Source: Natronohydrobacter sp.
GTDB lineage: Bacteria; Pseudomonadota; Alphaproteobacteria; Rhodobacterales; Rhodobacteraceae
NCBI GenBank assembly: GCA_007118445.1
Contig: SKRP01000007.1
Coordinates: 1 to 8,123 of the forward strand
Length of the DNA stretch: 8,123 nt
Reading direction: 5' to 3'
Part shown: positions 1 to 5,785 of the stretch, one piece after another
Numbering within the stretch: the stretch's first letter is position 1
How the letters are laid out: every line of letters begins with the position of its first letter
Made by a program: the position numbers and the translations under genes
The notes under the pieces: generated by a model
Told to the model about the DNA's origin: nothing
The model's database searches: none
What the model saw: the letters and a program-made list of their open reading frames with translations, nothing else

Positions 1-325
1 GCGCGACCGTGGAGGGCACCACCGCCATTGCAAGGTTCGACCAGATGATCCCGGTCAGGATATCCGCGCGCTCCGACAGGATCATGCGCTCCGCAATCTG
101 CACCGCCAGTTCCGGGCGTTGCGCGTCATCCTCGACCACCAGCCGGATATCGTGCTCACCGGCCATATCCAGCGCCAGCTGGAAGCCGTCACGGACATCC
201 ACCCCCAGCCCTGCACCGCCGCCCGATAGCGTGGTGATCATGCCGACGGTCACCTGATCGGCCTTGGCCACGCTCGCCGCCCCCAGTGCCAGCGCGGCGA
301 TGGCCGCTGTTTTCAATGCATTCAT
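1..325 (-). CDS. ABC transporter periplasmic substrate-binding protein, branched-chain amino acid type (partial, C-terminus outside window)
   Basis: This is the first 108 codons of a leftward gene that runs off the window. The translation begins MNALKTAAIAALALGAASVAKA, a classic signal peptide with a basic residue, an Ala/Leu-rich core and a probable AKA|D cleavage after residue 22. The mature protein opens with DQVTVGMITTLSG, followed by a helix with GVDVRDGFQLALDMAG and then IRLVVEDDAQRPELAVQIAERMI. This is the layout of type I periplasmic binding proteins (LivJ-like, Peripla_BP_6), which capture amino acids, amides or aromatic acids for an ABC permease. The start at 325 is supported by a GGGGAG ribosome site just upstream on the same strand. 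The substrate cannot be told from this part; transporter permease and ATPase genes would be expected to the left. It diverges from the LuxR-type regulator at 575, which may control it (inference). Confidence 0.85.
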   Translation of the reverse strand, partial: MNALKTAAIAALALGAASVAKADQVTVGMITTLSGGGAGLGVDVRDGFQLALDMAGEHDIRLVVEDDAQRPELAVQIAERMILSERADILTGIIWSNLAMAVVPSTVA

Positions 326-355
326 CTGTCACTCTCCCCATCTCTTGCCACGGAG

Positions 356-377
356 TTTTGCGCAAAGCCGCGCAAAA
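356..377. repeat. 8-bp inverted repeat in the luxR / substrate-binding-protein divergent spacer
   Basis: TTTTGCGC (356-363) and GCGCAAAA (370-377) form a perfect 8-bp inverted repeat around a 6-base loop. The left arm also carries the palindrome TTGCGCAA (358-365). The repeat lies 31-52 bases upstream of the transporter gene start at 325. It could be an operator near that gene's promoter or a hairpin in its leader. The repeat is directly visible; its role is inferred. Confidence 0.5.
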
Positions 378-387
378 GGCAAACCCT

Positions 388-420
388 GCCATGACAGTTT
401 GTGGTGCGAATTGACATGGC
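388..420. promoter_or_regulatory. Candidate operator: imperfect inverted repeat in the divergent promoter region
   Basis: GCCATGACA (388-396) is matched by TGACATGGC (412-420) on the opposite strand, with one mismatch (A394/A414), separated by 15 bases. The right arm overlaps TTGACA (411-416), a perfect match to the sigma-70 -35 consensus, but no good -10 box lies 16-18 bases further on. The position between a LuxR-type gene and the transporter gene suggests a regulator binding site. It is longer and more widely spaced than a classical 18-20 bp lux box, so assignment to this LuxR protein is speculative. Confidence 0.35.
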
Positions 421-560
421 TTCACCCGTGCGCATCTGCTGCGCCCGCAAACGACGATTGAAAAAGCGTCAGCGCAGCCATCCCGGCCTTGTTTTTGGGT
501 TTTGCCCTTGATCTGATTTTCTGTGCGCCACTTCTTGACAAAGGGGCGAATGGTGGCGCC

Positions 561-567
561 GGGAGGA
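561..567 (+). promoter_or_regulatory. Ribosome binding site deciding the TTG start of the LuxR-type gene
   Basis: GGGAGGA sits 7 bases before the TTG at 575. The nearest in-frame ATG, at 596 (residue 8), is too far from any Shine-Dalgarno-like sequence, so the rare TTG start is preferred. Confidence 0.7.
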
Positions 568-574
568 CACGATT

Positions 575-1405
575 TTGTATGATGCAATCGCAGTGATGGC
601 GCGTATCCGGGATGAAGCGGTGCTCGACAAGCGGATGTCCCTGTTTGCGGATTTCCTGAAATCCGAATTCGGCTATGACGGCTTCACCTATGGGGTGGGG
701 TTCGAATTCTCCTCGGTCGAGGCGTTGCTGTCGCGTTTCCTGCTCAAGGAAAGCGGGATCGATGCCGAATGGATGACGCAATACAATACGGATGCGCTCG
801 GCACAAAGGATCTGTCCGTGCTGCATGTCGCCCTGCGCGAAGGCGTGTTGCTACAATCACAGGTGTTTCGCGCCGCTGATGCCGAGGAAATCCCGGCCCG
901 TTTTGCTGAAGTCCCCAACCGTGCGCGTGACTATCTGAAATCGGGGTTCTTCCTGTCGCTGCGCGCGCGCGGGCTGGTTGGCGGCATGGGGCTGCATTCT
1001 TCCAGCATGTCGCCGGACCAGCATGATGCCTTTTTCGCCCGTCATGGCCATATCGTTGTGGAATTGTGTCGGCAGTTCCATGACCTTGCCTGTTGGCGGC
1101 AGGAGGTCATCGCCGCGACGGGTTTGACCGAGGCCAATCTGAAGATCCTCTCACTGCGCGCGCAGGGGTTGCTGGACAAGGAAATCATCGAGATCACGGG
1201 CCATGCGCATGAAAACTCGGTCGGGCAGCATATGGAGCGCGTGCGCCAGCGGCTGTCGGCGCGCAATGACCGGCATATGCTGACCCTTGCCGCCGGGCTT
1301 GGTCTGATCGGGCAGCCGGATTGCCCGGACCGCCGACTGCGCGACCTTGAGCAGACGGCGGCGCAGCTTGCTAATCGTGCGGACTGGCTGGGCAACATGG
1401 TCTGA
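575..1405 (+). CDS. LuxR-family transcriptional regulator with autoinducer-binding-like domain
   Basis: The 276-residue protein has a two-domain LuxR layout: an N-terminal autoinducer-binding-like region (about 15-165) and a C-terminal GerE-type helix-turn-helix (about 183-245, with GLTEANLKIL, GLLDKEI and RVRQRLSARN). Aligned by eye to TraR, the ligand-pocket residues W57, Y61 and D70 correspond to W66, Y70 and D79 with identical spacing, and G113 to G124. P71 and W85 are replaced by L80 and Q94. In the DNA-binding domain the conserved Glu (TraR E178) is Asn188, while L192 and G198 are kept. About 30 extra residues follow the helix-turn-helix, longer than the usual 240-250 aa. It starts at TTG with a strong ribosome site. 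No luxI synthase is visible, so within this window it is a solo LuxR. It is divergent from the ABC transporter gene, which is a plausible target. Family membership is secure; the ligand is unknown. Confidence 0.88.
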   Translation: MYDAIAVMARIRDEAVLDKRMSLFADFLKSEFGYDGFTYGVGFEFSSVEALLSRFLLKESGIDAEWMTQYNTDALGTKDLSVLHVALREGVLLQSQVFRAADAEEIPARFAEVPNRARDYLKSGFFLSLRARGLVGGMGLHSSSMSPDQHDAFFARHGHIVVELCRQFHDLACWRQEVIAATGLTEANLKILSLRAQGLLDKEIIEITGHAHENSVGQHMERVRQRLSARNDRHMLTLAAGLGLIGQPDCPDRRLRDLEQTAAQLANRADWLGNMV

Positions 1406-1774
1406 CGGCCACATGTGGGAAACCACATATTGCGTTCACCACGCCTGTTTTGCGACAACACGGTAACGGCGTATTACCCCTGCGCTGCTCGCATTTCCGA
1501 AGGTTCTTGCGTGTCGCAAGGCCAGGATCGGGCGGGTCTTTGCAATTGGGGTCAGCAAATTTCATGCAGCCCTTTTCAGCACTTTCGGGCACCCGGTCTG
1601 TCAGGCCGGGTGCTCACTTCAATGCAGTTCGCGCCAGGGGTCACCGGGGTCTCTGGTCGGGCGCTGCAGCGCAAGAGCGGGTCGCACAGCTCACCATCCA
1701 CGCGCCCCGCCCTGATCTATGTCTATCGCATGTCGAAAAGCTCGAAACCGGGAAACACTTTCGAACAGTTTGCT
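1406..1774. other. Intergenic region between convergent luxR-type and hydrolase genes
   Basis: No convincing gene is seen in these 369 bases. Rightward open frames crossing it run antisense through the hydrolase and show no family resemblance. It contains several small hairpins. ATGTGG/CCACAT with a GAAA tetraloop (1413-1428) lies just after the luxR-type stop, and its left arm is part of the palindrome CCACATGTGG (1409-1418). CTTGCG/CGCAAG with a 3-base loop lies at 1506-1520. The strongest stem is at 1589-1613. No tRNA or known RNA was recognised. Confidence 0.5.
1589..1613. terminator. Possible bidirectional terminator hairpin between convergent genes
   Basis: GCACCCGG (1589-1596) and CCGGGTGC (1606-1613) form a perfect 8-bp GC-rich stem with a 9-base loop. 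It lies between two convergent genes, where a shared terminator is expected. It is 184 bases beyond the luxR-type stop and 162 beyond the hydrolase stop, and neither strand has a T-tract after the stem. It is therefore not a canonical intrinsic terminator. Confidence 0.3.
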
Positions 1775-2569
1775 TTACTGCGCCGGTGCGATCCTGCGCG
1801 TCAGGGCGCTCTGTGCATCGCACATATCTGCGATCACATCGAAATGATGCCGCGCGGGCGCGACCTCCAGTTCTGTCCCGGCCCAGGCTTCGCGCAACAG
1901 GGCCGACTGGCGCAGGAATTCCGGGCGTTCCAGCCCGCCGACCCAGGCCGTGACCGGGATGCCGGGCAGGGGCCTGTGCTTCACGGCACTTTCAAGCGCG
2001 GCAATCGCGGGTGTCAGGCGAAGCTGGCTGTTCATCTGTGTCGCCATGAGCGGGCGCAGATCATGCAGGCCAGAGATCGAGACAACCCCCGCGATCCGTT
2101 CACGGGACGCGGGCGCAAGCGGGCTGTCCGCGCAGATCATCCGCGTGACCAGATGGCCGCCTGCGGAATGCCCGGCCAGCCGGATCGGTCCTGCAACAAG
2201 CCGTGCTGCATGGGTGATCGCCTTGCTGATCTGCGCTGTGATCTGATCAATGGTGACTTCCGGGGCAAGTGTGTAGCTTGGCAGAGCCACGGCCCAGCCT
2301 TGCGCAAGCGGTCCGGTTGCGAGATGGGACCAGAAACTCTTGTCGAATTTCAGCCAGTAGCCGCCATGCACAAAAACGACCAGCCCGCGCGGCGCGCGCT
2401 CGGGCCGGAACAGGTCCAGCGCAGCGCGCGGATGCGCGCCATAGGATAGGTCCAGCTCTCCCCGCGCCCTGTCCCGAAAGGCTTGCGCCTGCGCGGCCCA
2501 TTGCGCCGGATAACCCTCTGCCCCGGCGATATAAGCCGCGTTCTGAAAGGCATCGTCCCAGTCGATCAT
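1775..2569 (-). CDS. Alpha/beta hydrolase, arylformamidase (kynurenine formamidase)-like
   Basis: The 264-residue protein has an alpha/beta-hydrolase fold. HGGYW (68-72) is the oxyanion-hole motif typical of AFMID/Bna7-type arylformamidases and related carboxylesterases. GHSAGG (133-138) carries the nucleophile Ser135. GGLERPEFLRQS (211-222) resembles the mammalian formamidase segment around the catalytic acid, with Glu214 where Asp is usual. HHF (241-243) supplies His242. Known members hydrolyse N-formylkynurenine in tryptophan breakdown, but no other kynurenine-pathway gene is in the window, so the substrate is open. There is no signal peptide, so it is probably cytoplasmic. The start at 2569 overlaps the stop of msrC (ATGA), indicating translational coupling. 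The frame stays open upstream to 2809, but that part is antisense-like translation of msrC in another frame. Fold and catalytic residues are clear; exact reaction uncertain. Confidence 0.85.
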   Translation of the reverse strand: MIDWDDAFQNAAYIAGAEGYPAQWAAQAQAFRDRARGELDLSYGAHPRAALDLFRPERAPRGLVVFVHGGYWLKFDKSFWSHLATGPLAQGWAVALPSYTLAPEVTIDQITAQISKAITHAARLVAGPIRLAGHSAGGHLVTRMICADSPLAPASRERIAGVVSISGLHDLRPLMATQMNSQLRLTPAIAALESAVKHRPLPGIPVTAWVGGLERPEFLRQSALLREAWAGTELEVAPARHHFDVIADMCDAQSALTRRIAPAQ

Positions 2570-3024
2570 CGCAGCACGTTCCGCCCGAATACAGCTTTCA
2601 GGATCGCTGCCAGCGCATCTGCATCCTCTTGCGTGAAAGCATCCGGGTCGTCGCTGTCGATATCGAACACCGCGACCAGTGCGCCGGAGGCATCGAAGAC
2701 CGGCAGGACCAGTTCCGACCGTGTCGAACTCGAACAGGCGATATGACCGGGGAAGGCGTTGACATCGGCCACAAGCTGCACCCGCTGCGTGCGCGCGCAG
2801 GCCCCGCAAACCCCGCGTGAAAACGGAATGACCAGACAGCCATGCCCGCCCTGATAGGGTCCGATCTTCAGCACGCCCGGTTCCGTCACCCGGTAGAAGC
2901 CGGTCCAGTGAAACCGCGCGTCGGAATGATGCACTTCGCAGGCGATTGTGGCCATCAACGCCACCATGTCGTCCTCGCCCTCGGTCAATGCTGCAATCCG
3001 CGCAGCCAACCCCTCATAATCCAT
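2566..3024 (-). CDS. msrC: Free methionine-(R)-sulfoxide reductase, GAF-domain type
   Basis: This is a 152-residue single GAF-domain protein of the fRMsr/YebR family, which reduces free L-methionine-(R)-sulfoxide using thioredoxin in the cytoplasm. The three family cysteines are present as Cys63 (GCLVIPF), Cys73 (RGVCG) and Cys97 (GHIACSS). Their spacing of 10 and 24 residues is the same as Cys84, Cys94 and Cys118 of E. coli YebR. Other hallmarks are WTGFY (40-44), GPYQG (55-59), SELVLPV (103-109) and VFDIDSD (119-125). The length is normal for the family. The ATG at 3024 has an upstream GAGAGG on the minus strand. The gene ends in a 4-base ATGA overlap with the downstream hydrolase, so the two are very probably co-transcribed. 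The thiolase gene lies 100 bases upstream beyond a hairpin. Confidence 0.93.
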   Translation of the reverse strand: MDYEGLAARIAALTEGEDDMVALMATIACEVHHSDARFHWTGFYRVTEPGVLKIGPYQGGHGCLVIPFSRGVCGACARTQRVQLVADVNAFPGHIACSSSTRSELVLPVFDASGALVAVFDIDSDDPDAFTQEDADALAAILKAVFGRNVLR

Positions 3025-3073
3025 GCCAATCCTCTCATTGCAGACGGAGCAGGCAGCGCCAGCGCCCCTGCGA

Positions 3074-3111
3074 CCCGGTCGCGCCCCCCCTCGATGGGGG
3101 GCAAGACCGGG
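3074..3111 (-). terminator. Two-tier GC-rich hairpin between thiolase and msrC
   Basis: An outer stem CCCGGTC (3074-3080) / GACCGGG (3105-3111) encloses an inner stem GCCCCCC (3083-3089) / GGGGGGC (3096-3102). The stems are separated by a small 2x2 internal loop, and the apical loop has 6 bases. It lies 14 bases after the thiolase stop in the direction of transcription. No T-run follows on the minus strand, so it may act as a weak terminator, an mRNA 3'-end protector or an attenuator that lowers msrC expression. Confidence 0.5.
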
Positions 3112-3124
3112 CCCCCTTTCGCGG

Positions 3125-4303
3125 TCACGCGCGTTCGATCGCGATCGCCGTCCCTTCGCCGCCGCCGATGCAGATGGCCGCGATCCCGCGCTTCAGGCCG
3201 CGCGCCTCCAGCGCATTGAGCAGCGTCACCATGATCCGCGCGCCCGAGGCCCCGATGGGATGGCCCAGCGCGCAGGCGCCGCCATTGACGTTGACCACCT
3301 CGCGCGGCAAGCCCATTTCCTGCATGAAGGCCATCGGCACCACGGCAAAAGCCTCGTTCACCTCCCACAGATCGACATCCGCGACACGCCAGCCCAGCCG
3401 TTCCATAAGCTTGCGCGCGGCAGGCACAGGCGCAGTCGTGAACCAGCCCGGTGCCTGCGCGTGGCTCGCATGACCCCGAATGAAGCCACGCGGCGCGACG
3501 CCCTGCGCCTCTGCCGTAGCCAGTGATCCCAACACCAGCGCCGCCGCCCCGTCCGAGATCGACGAGCTGTTCGCCGCAGTCACGGTCCCGTCCTTGCGAA
3601 AGGCGGGGCGCAGATGCGGGATCTTCTCGGGCCGCGCCGCGCCCGGTTGTTCATCCTCGACCACGCTCACGCTGCCCTTGCGCGAGGCCAGATCCACAGG
3701 CGCGATCTCCCGCGCGAAGGCCCCGGCCTCTTGTGCCGCCAGCGCATTCGAGAGCGAGCGCAAGGCATACTCATCCTGCGCATCCCGCGTGAACTGGAAA
3801 TGCGCGGCGCAATCCTCGGCAAATGTGCCCATCAGGCGGCCCTTGTCATAGGCGTCTTCCAGCCCGTCCAGGAACATGTGATCAATCACCTGCCCATGCC
3901 CGAGCCGCGCGCCCGCGCGCATTTTCGGCAAGAGATAAGGGGCCTCGGACATGCTCTCCATGCCGCCTGCGACCATGATCCCGGTCTGGCCAAGGGCAAT
4001 CTGGTCATGCGCGACCATCGCGGCCTTCATACCTGAGCCGCACATCTTGTTGAGCGTCGTCGCGGGCACGCCTTCGCCCAGCCCGGCCTCGAACCCGGCC
4101 TGACGCGCCGGGGCCTGTCCCTGACCCGCAGGCAGCACACAGCCCATCAGCAGCTCCTCCACCTGTTCGCGCGCAAGCCCGGCATCATCAAGCGCCCCGC
4201 TGATGGCTGCACCGCCGAGCGTGGCGGCCGGGCAGCCCGCAAACACACCCTGCAACCCACCCATTGCCGTGCGCATCGCCCCCAGGATCGCAACCTCGCG
4301 CAT
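3125..4303 (-). CDS. Acetyl-CoA C-acetyltransferase family thiolase (second paralogue)
   Basis: This is a 392-residue thiolase with the full catalytic set: Cys88 in NKMCGSG (acyl acceptor), the NEAFA motif, His348 in GHPIGASGAR and Cys378 in CIGGGEGTA. His348 and Cys378 match Zoogloea ramigera numbering. It catalyses reversible condensation or thiolysis of acyl-CoA, classically two acetyl-CoA to acetoacetyl-CoA, in the cytoplasm. The covering-loop segment reads GLEDAYDKGRLMG (147-159). Where biosynthetic thiolases such as the PhaA in this window have His-Met-Gly, this one has Leu-Met-Gly and one extra residue, so acyl specificity may differ. The start at 4303 is chosen over an upstream in-frame ATG at 4336 because AAGGAGGA lies 7 bases before it and homologues begin at this point. 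It heads a leftward group with msrC and the hydrolase and diverges from the STAS gene. Confidence 0.93.
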   Translation of the reverse strand: MREVAILGAMRTAMGGLQGVFAGCPAATLGGAAISGALDDAGLAREQVEELLMGCVLPAGQGQAPARQAGFEAGLGEGVPATTLNKMCGSGMKAAMVAHDQIALGQTGIMVAGGMESMSEAPYLLPKMRAGARLGHGQVIDHMFLDGLEDAYDKGRLMGTFAEDCAAHFQFTRDAQDEYALRSLSNALAAQEAGAFAREIAPVDLASRKGSVSVVEDEQPGAARPEKIPHLRPAFRKDGTVTAANSSSISDGAAALVLGSLATAEAQGVAPRGFIRGHASHAQAPGWFTTAPVPAARKLMERLGWRVADVDLWEVNEAFAVVPMAFMQEMGLPREVVNVNGGACALGHPIGASGARIMVTLLNALEARGLKRGIAAICIGGGEGTAIAIERA

Positions 4304-4395
4304 TCTGATCTCCTCCTTCTGACCTGCCCTTGGCAACCACTTGGTAAGGTTTCGGCGCTAATCTTGCGGAATGCAATAGCGTGAAAGGGCCGATA
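4304..4395. other. Divergent promoter region, thiolase / STAS gene
   Basis: This 92-base gap separates divergent genes and must hold leftward and rightward promoters. It includes the thiolase ribosome site AAGGAGGA (4311-4318 on the minus strand) and AAAGGG (4384-4389), 6 bases before the STAS ATG. TTGGCA (4330-4335), TTGGTA (4341-4346) and TAATCT (4359-4364) resemble promoter elements, but the spacings (23 and 12 bases) do not fit a standard sigma-70 promoter, so none is called. Confidence 0.4.
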
Positions 4396-4737
4396 ATGCA
4401 GGTAACTCATGGGCGCGCCGGGGATGCGCTGGTCATTTCCGTCCAGGAAACGCGGCTCGACGCCGCTGTGGCGATCCGCTTCAAGGATATCATTCGCGAC
4501 ATCACGGCAACGCCAGGCGCGCCGGTGATTCTGGATCTGGCGCAAGTGCAGTTTCTGGACAGCAGCGGTCTGGGGGCAATTGTCGGGGTGATGAAGCAAC
4601 TTGGTCCTGACCGCCCGCTTGAAATCGCGGCGCTGTCGGAAAATGTACGCAAACTGTTCCGGCTGACACGCATGGATACGGTTTTCAGAATTCACGATCG
4701 CGCTCCGGAAACAGACGATATCGAAGCGGCGGAGTGA
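4396..4737 (+). CDS. STAS-domain anti-sigma-factor antagonist (RsbV/RbaV-like)
   Basis: This 113-residue protein is a single STAS domain. After the N-terminal strand (LVISVQETRLDAAVAIRFKD, 12-31) comes VILDLAQVQFLDSSGLGAIVG (44-62). DSSG contains the phosphorylatable serine of SpoIIAA/RsbV proteins; Ser57 corresponds to SpoIIAA Ser58. Unphosphorylated STAS antagonists bind their cognate kinase/anti-sigma factor and free its partner. That kinase is almost certainly the next gene, 18 bases downstream. In Rhodobacter capsulatus a similar pair, RbaV/RbaW, with the phosphatase RbaY, affects gene transfer agent production; equivalence here is inferred. The ATG at 4396 is chosen over an in-frame GTG at 4381 because AAAGGG lies 6 bases before the ATG, whereas the GTG has no ribosome site. 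No PP2C-type phosphatase is present in the window. Confidence 0.9.
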   Translation: MQVTHGRAGDALVISVQETRLDAAVAIRFKDIIRDITATPGAPVILDLAQVQFLDSSGLGAIVGVMKQLGPDRPLEIAALSENVRKLFRLTRMDTVFRIHDRAPETDDIEAAE

Positions 4738-4755
4738 TGCCTGCCTGAAAAGAAG

Positions 4756-5250
4756 ATGACAGGGAAGCGGGCCAATGCTGAACCAAGCTATCTCAGTCCT
4801 GTGCGGAATGGCGGCATGACGGGCCAGTCCGAAACTGAGGCCCGGTTTCGGGCCGCATGCAAGGGGGATTTATGGTCCATCCGGACCTTGCTCGCAGAAG
4901 CAGAGGGTTTTTTGAGAAAGCAGGGGTTTCCGCAGGACAGGATCGATGATCTGAAGCTCGTGCTGGCAGAAGCCATGACGAACATCGCGCGTCATGGCTA
5001 TTCGGGCCAGACAGGAGAGATCAGCCTGTCGCTGCATGTTGTAGATGACGGGTTGTTATGTGAATTGGTCGATACCGGTATCGCCTTCGACCCCTCTGGC
5101 TTGGGTCATTCTGCACCTGAACCAGCCCAGGTCAGGGAAGGGGGATATGGCTGGTTCATCATCCGTACCATGTCGCAATCGCTATGCTACGCGCGGGAAA
5201 AAGGGCGAAACAAGCTCAGTTTCCGGTTCCCACGCCACTCTGCCGCCTGA
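4756..5250 (+). CDS. RsbW-like ATP-binding serine kinase / anti-sigma factor (RbaW-like)
   Basis: The protein is 164 residues from this start and has a GHKL/HATPase_c_2 fold. The N box is LVLAEAMTNIARHGY with Glu72 and Asn76, the G1 box is ELVDTGIAFDP with Asp106 and Gly108, and the G2 box is EGGYGWFIIRTM (128-139). A segment before these boxes (WSIRTLLAEAEGFLRKQG, 40-57) matches the dimerisation helix of RsbW/SpoIIAB proteins. Such proteins phosphorylate their STAS antagonist and sequester a sigma factor. Adjacency to the STAS gene fits a partner-switching module. No sigma-factor gene is in the window, so the target is probably encoded elsewhere. The start is uncertain: the ATG at 4756 has only a purine-rich stretch touching it, and an in-frame ATG at 4816 would give 144 residues, removing a tail with no recognised motif. 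Confidence 0.88.
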   Translation: MTGKRANAEPSYLSPVRNGGMTGQSETEARFRAACKGDLWSIRTLLAEAEGFLRKQGFPQDRIDDLKLVLAEAMTNIARHGYSGQTGEISLSLHVVDDGLLCELVDTGIAFDPSGLGHSAPEPAQVREGGYGWFIIRTMSQSLCYAREKGRNKLSFRFPRHSAA

Positions 5251-5279
5251 TCTTCGGGGTGTCCGTTACATCCGAAGAT
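5250..5279 (+). terminator. Terminator-like hairpin after the STAS/kinase pair
   Basis: ATCTTCGG (5250-5257) pairs perfectly with CCGAAGAT (5272-5279). Four further pairs, GTGT (5259-5262) with ACAT (5268-5271) including one wobble, follow after a single bulged base and close a 5-base loop. The stem begins on the last base of the kinase stop codon. It lacks a T-tract, so the termination role is inferred from position. Confidence 0.45.
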
Positions 5280-5785
5280 GCCCGTTGCTGATCGCGTCAC
5301 GCATGGTCCGGATAATGTCTCGCGGGGGCAAGTGTCTAGGTGGTCAGGAGTGCCGCTTGGAATGACACAACCTGGCCGATACCTGTTTTGCATGGCAGAG
5401 CGCTGCATTTCGTATCGTCGTCCCCTGGTCGATCCCCGTTTTCATCACTTGGTCGTGGTACTTTTTCCGGCTCGCCGCAGAGCTGTTGTTGCCCTAACAG
5501 GCTGCTGAAAAAGCCTCAGGTGCCCAGTTCTCTGGTCGAGCATGTTGATGCTGATCTCGCCGCGTTTGTGTCATGTCGACGAGAGCGCCTGAAAAGCTAC
5601 CTATTTCTTGTGCAAGCCTTTGAGGTGCGACTTCTTCAGCAGCCTGCCAAGCGGGTTGCGTGCGCTGCCATTCGGCCACTCCGCTCTGCTCCAATTTCTG
5701 CGCATATCCGAAAGCTCGACGCCGGAATGTGCTTTCAGCAATATGCGCCAGTGATGCGAAGTGGCAGGCTGTGTCGACGAACCGC
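5251..5785. other. Long gene-poor spacer between kinase and hspQ
   Basis: No convincing gene is present in these 535 bases. Open frames here (for example 5278-5508 and 5340-5813 rightward, 5494-5694 leftward) lack family motifs and good ribosome sites. The stretch has a terminator-like hairpin at its left end and a repeat-bounded segment at 5498-5646. Just beyond that segment, on the minus strand, an open frame ends in a lysine-rich tail (LLKKSHLKGLHKK, stop near 5598), with its LLKK codons inside the right repeat. This could be the decayed end of a gene or chance. The region may be a site of past insertion and deletion. Confidence 0.5.
5498..5646. mobile_element. Possible MITE / IS remnant bounded by 16-bp inverted repeats
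   Basis: CAGGCTGCTGAAAAAG (5498-5513) is repeated in inverted orientation at 5631-5646 with 15 of 16 matches (the single difference is A versus G). The bounded segment is 149 bases and contains no transposase. The sequence GGCTGCTGAAAAAG resembles termini of some IS5- and IS1182-type insertion sequences as remembered; this was not checked. No clear target-site duplication is visible at the edges. A decayed or non-autonomous element is the best reading, but a chance or structural repeat cannot be excluded. Confidence 0.4.

Noticed and set aside
535..563. TTGACA at 535 as the -35 of the luxR-type promoter
   Set aside because: The sequence 16-18 bases downstream is GC-rich with no -10 match, and it would put the transcription start at or very near the TTG start codon.
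189..587. 132-codon leftward open frame reaching past the transporter gene start
   Set aside because: It is out of frame with the clear signal peptide and binding-protein sequence and has low-complexity shadow composition.
1415..2449. 344-codon rightward open frame
   Set aside because: Most of it is antisense to the hydrolase gene, the composition is Arg/Pro/Ala-rich shadow translation, and no domain is recognisable.
2570..2809. 80-codon N-terminal extension of the hydrolase
   Set aside because: It lies in another frame over msrC, has no hydrolase similarity, and the ATG in the ATGA overlap fits the start of the hydrolase N-terminal region.
4304..4336. Upstream ATG (4336) extending the thiolase by 11 residues
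   Set aside because: The strong AAGGAGGA site would then lie inside the coding region, and thiolases start at the MREVAIL-type strand.
4381..4395. GTG start for the STAS gene
   Set aside because: No ribosome site precedes it, while AAAGGG is correctly spaced for the ATG at 4396.
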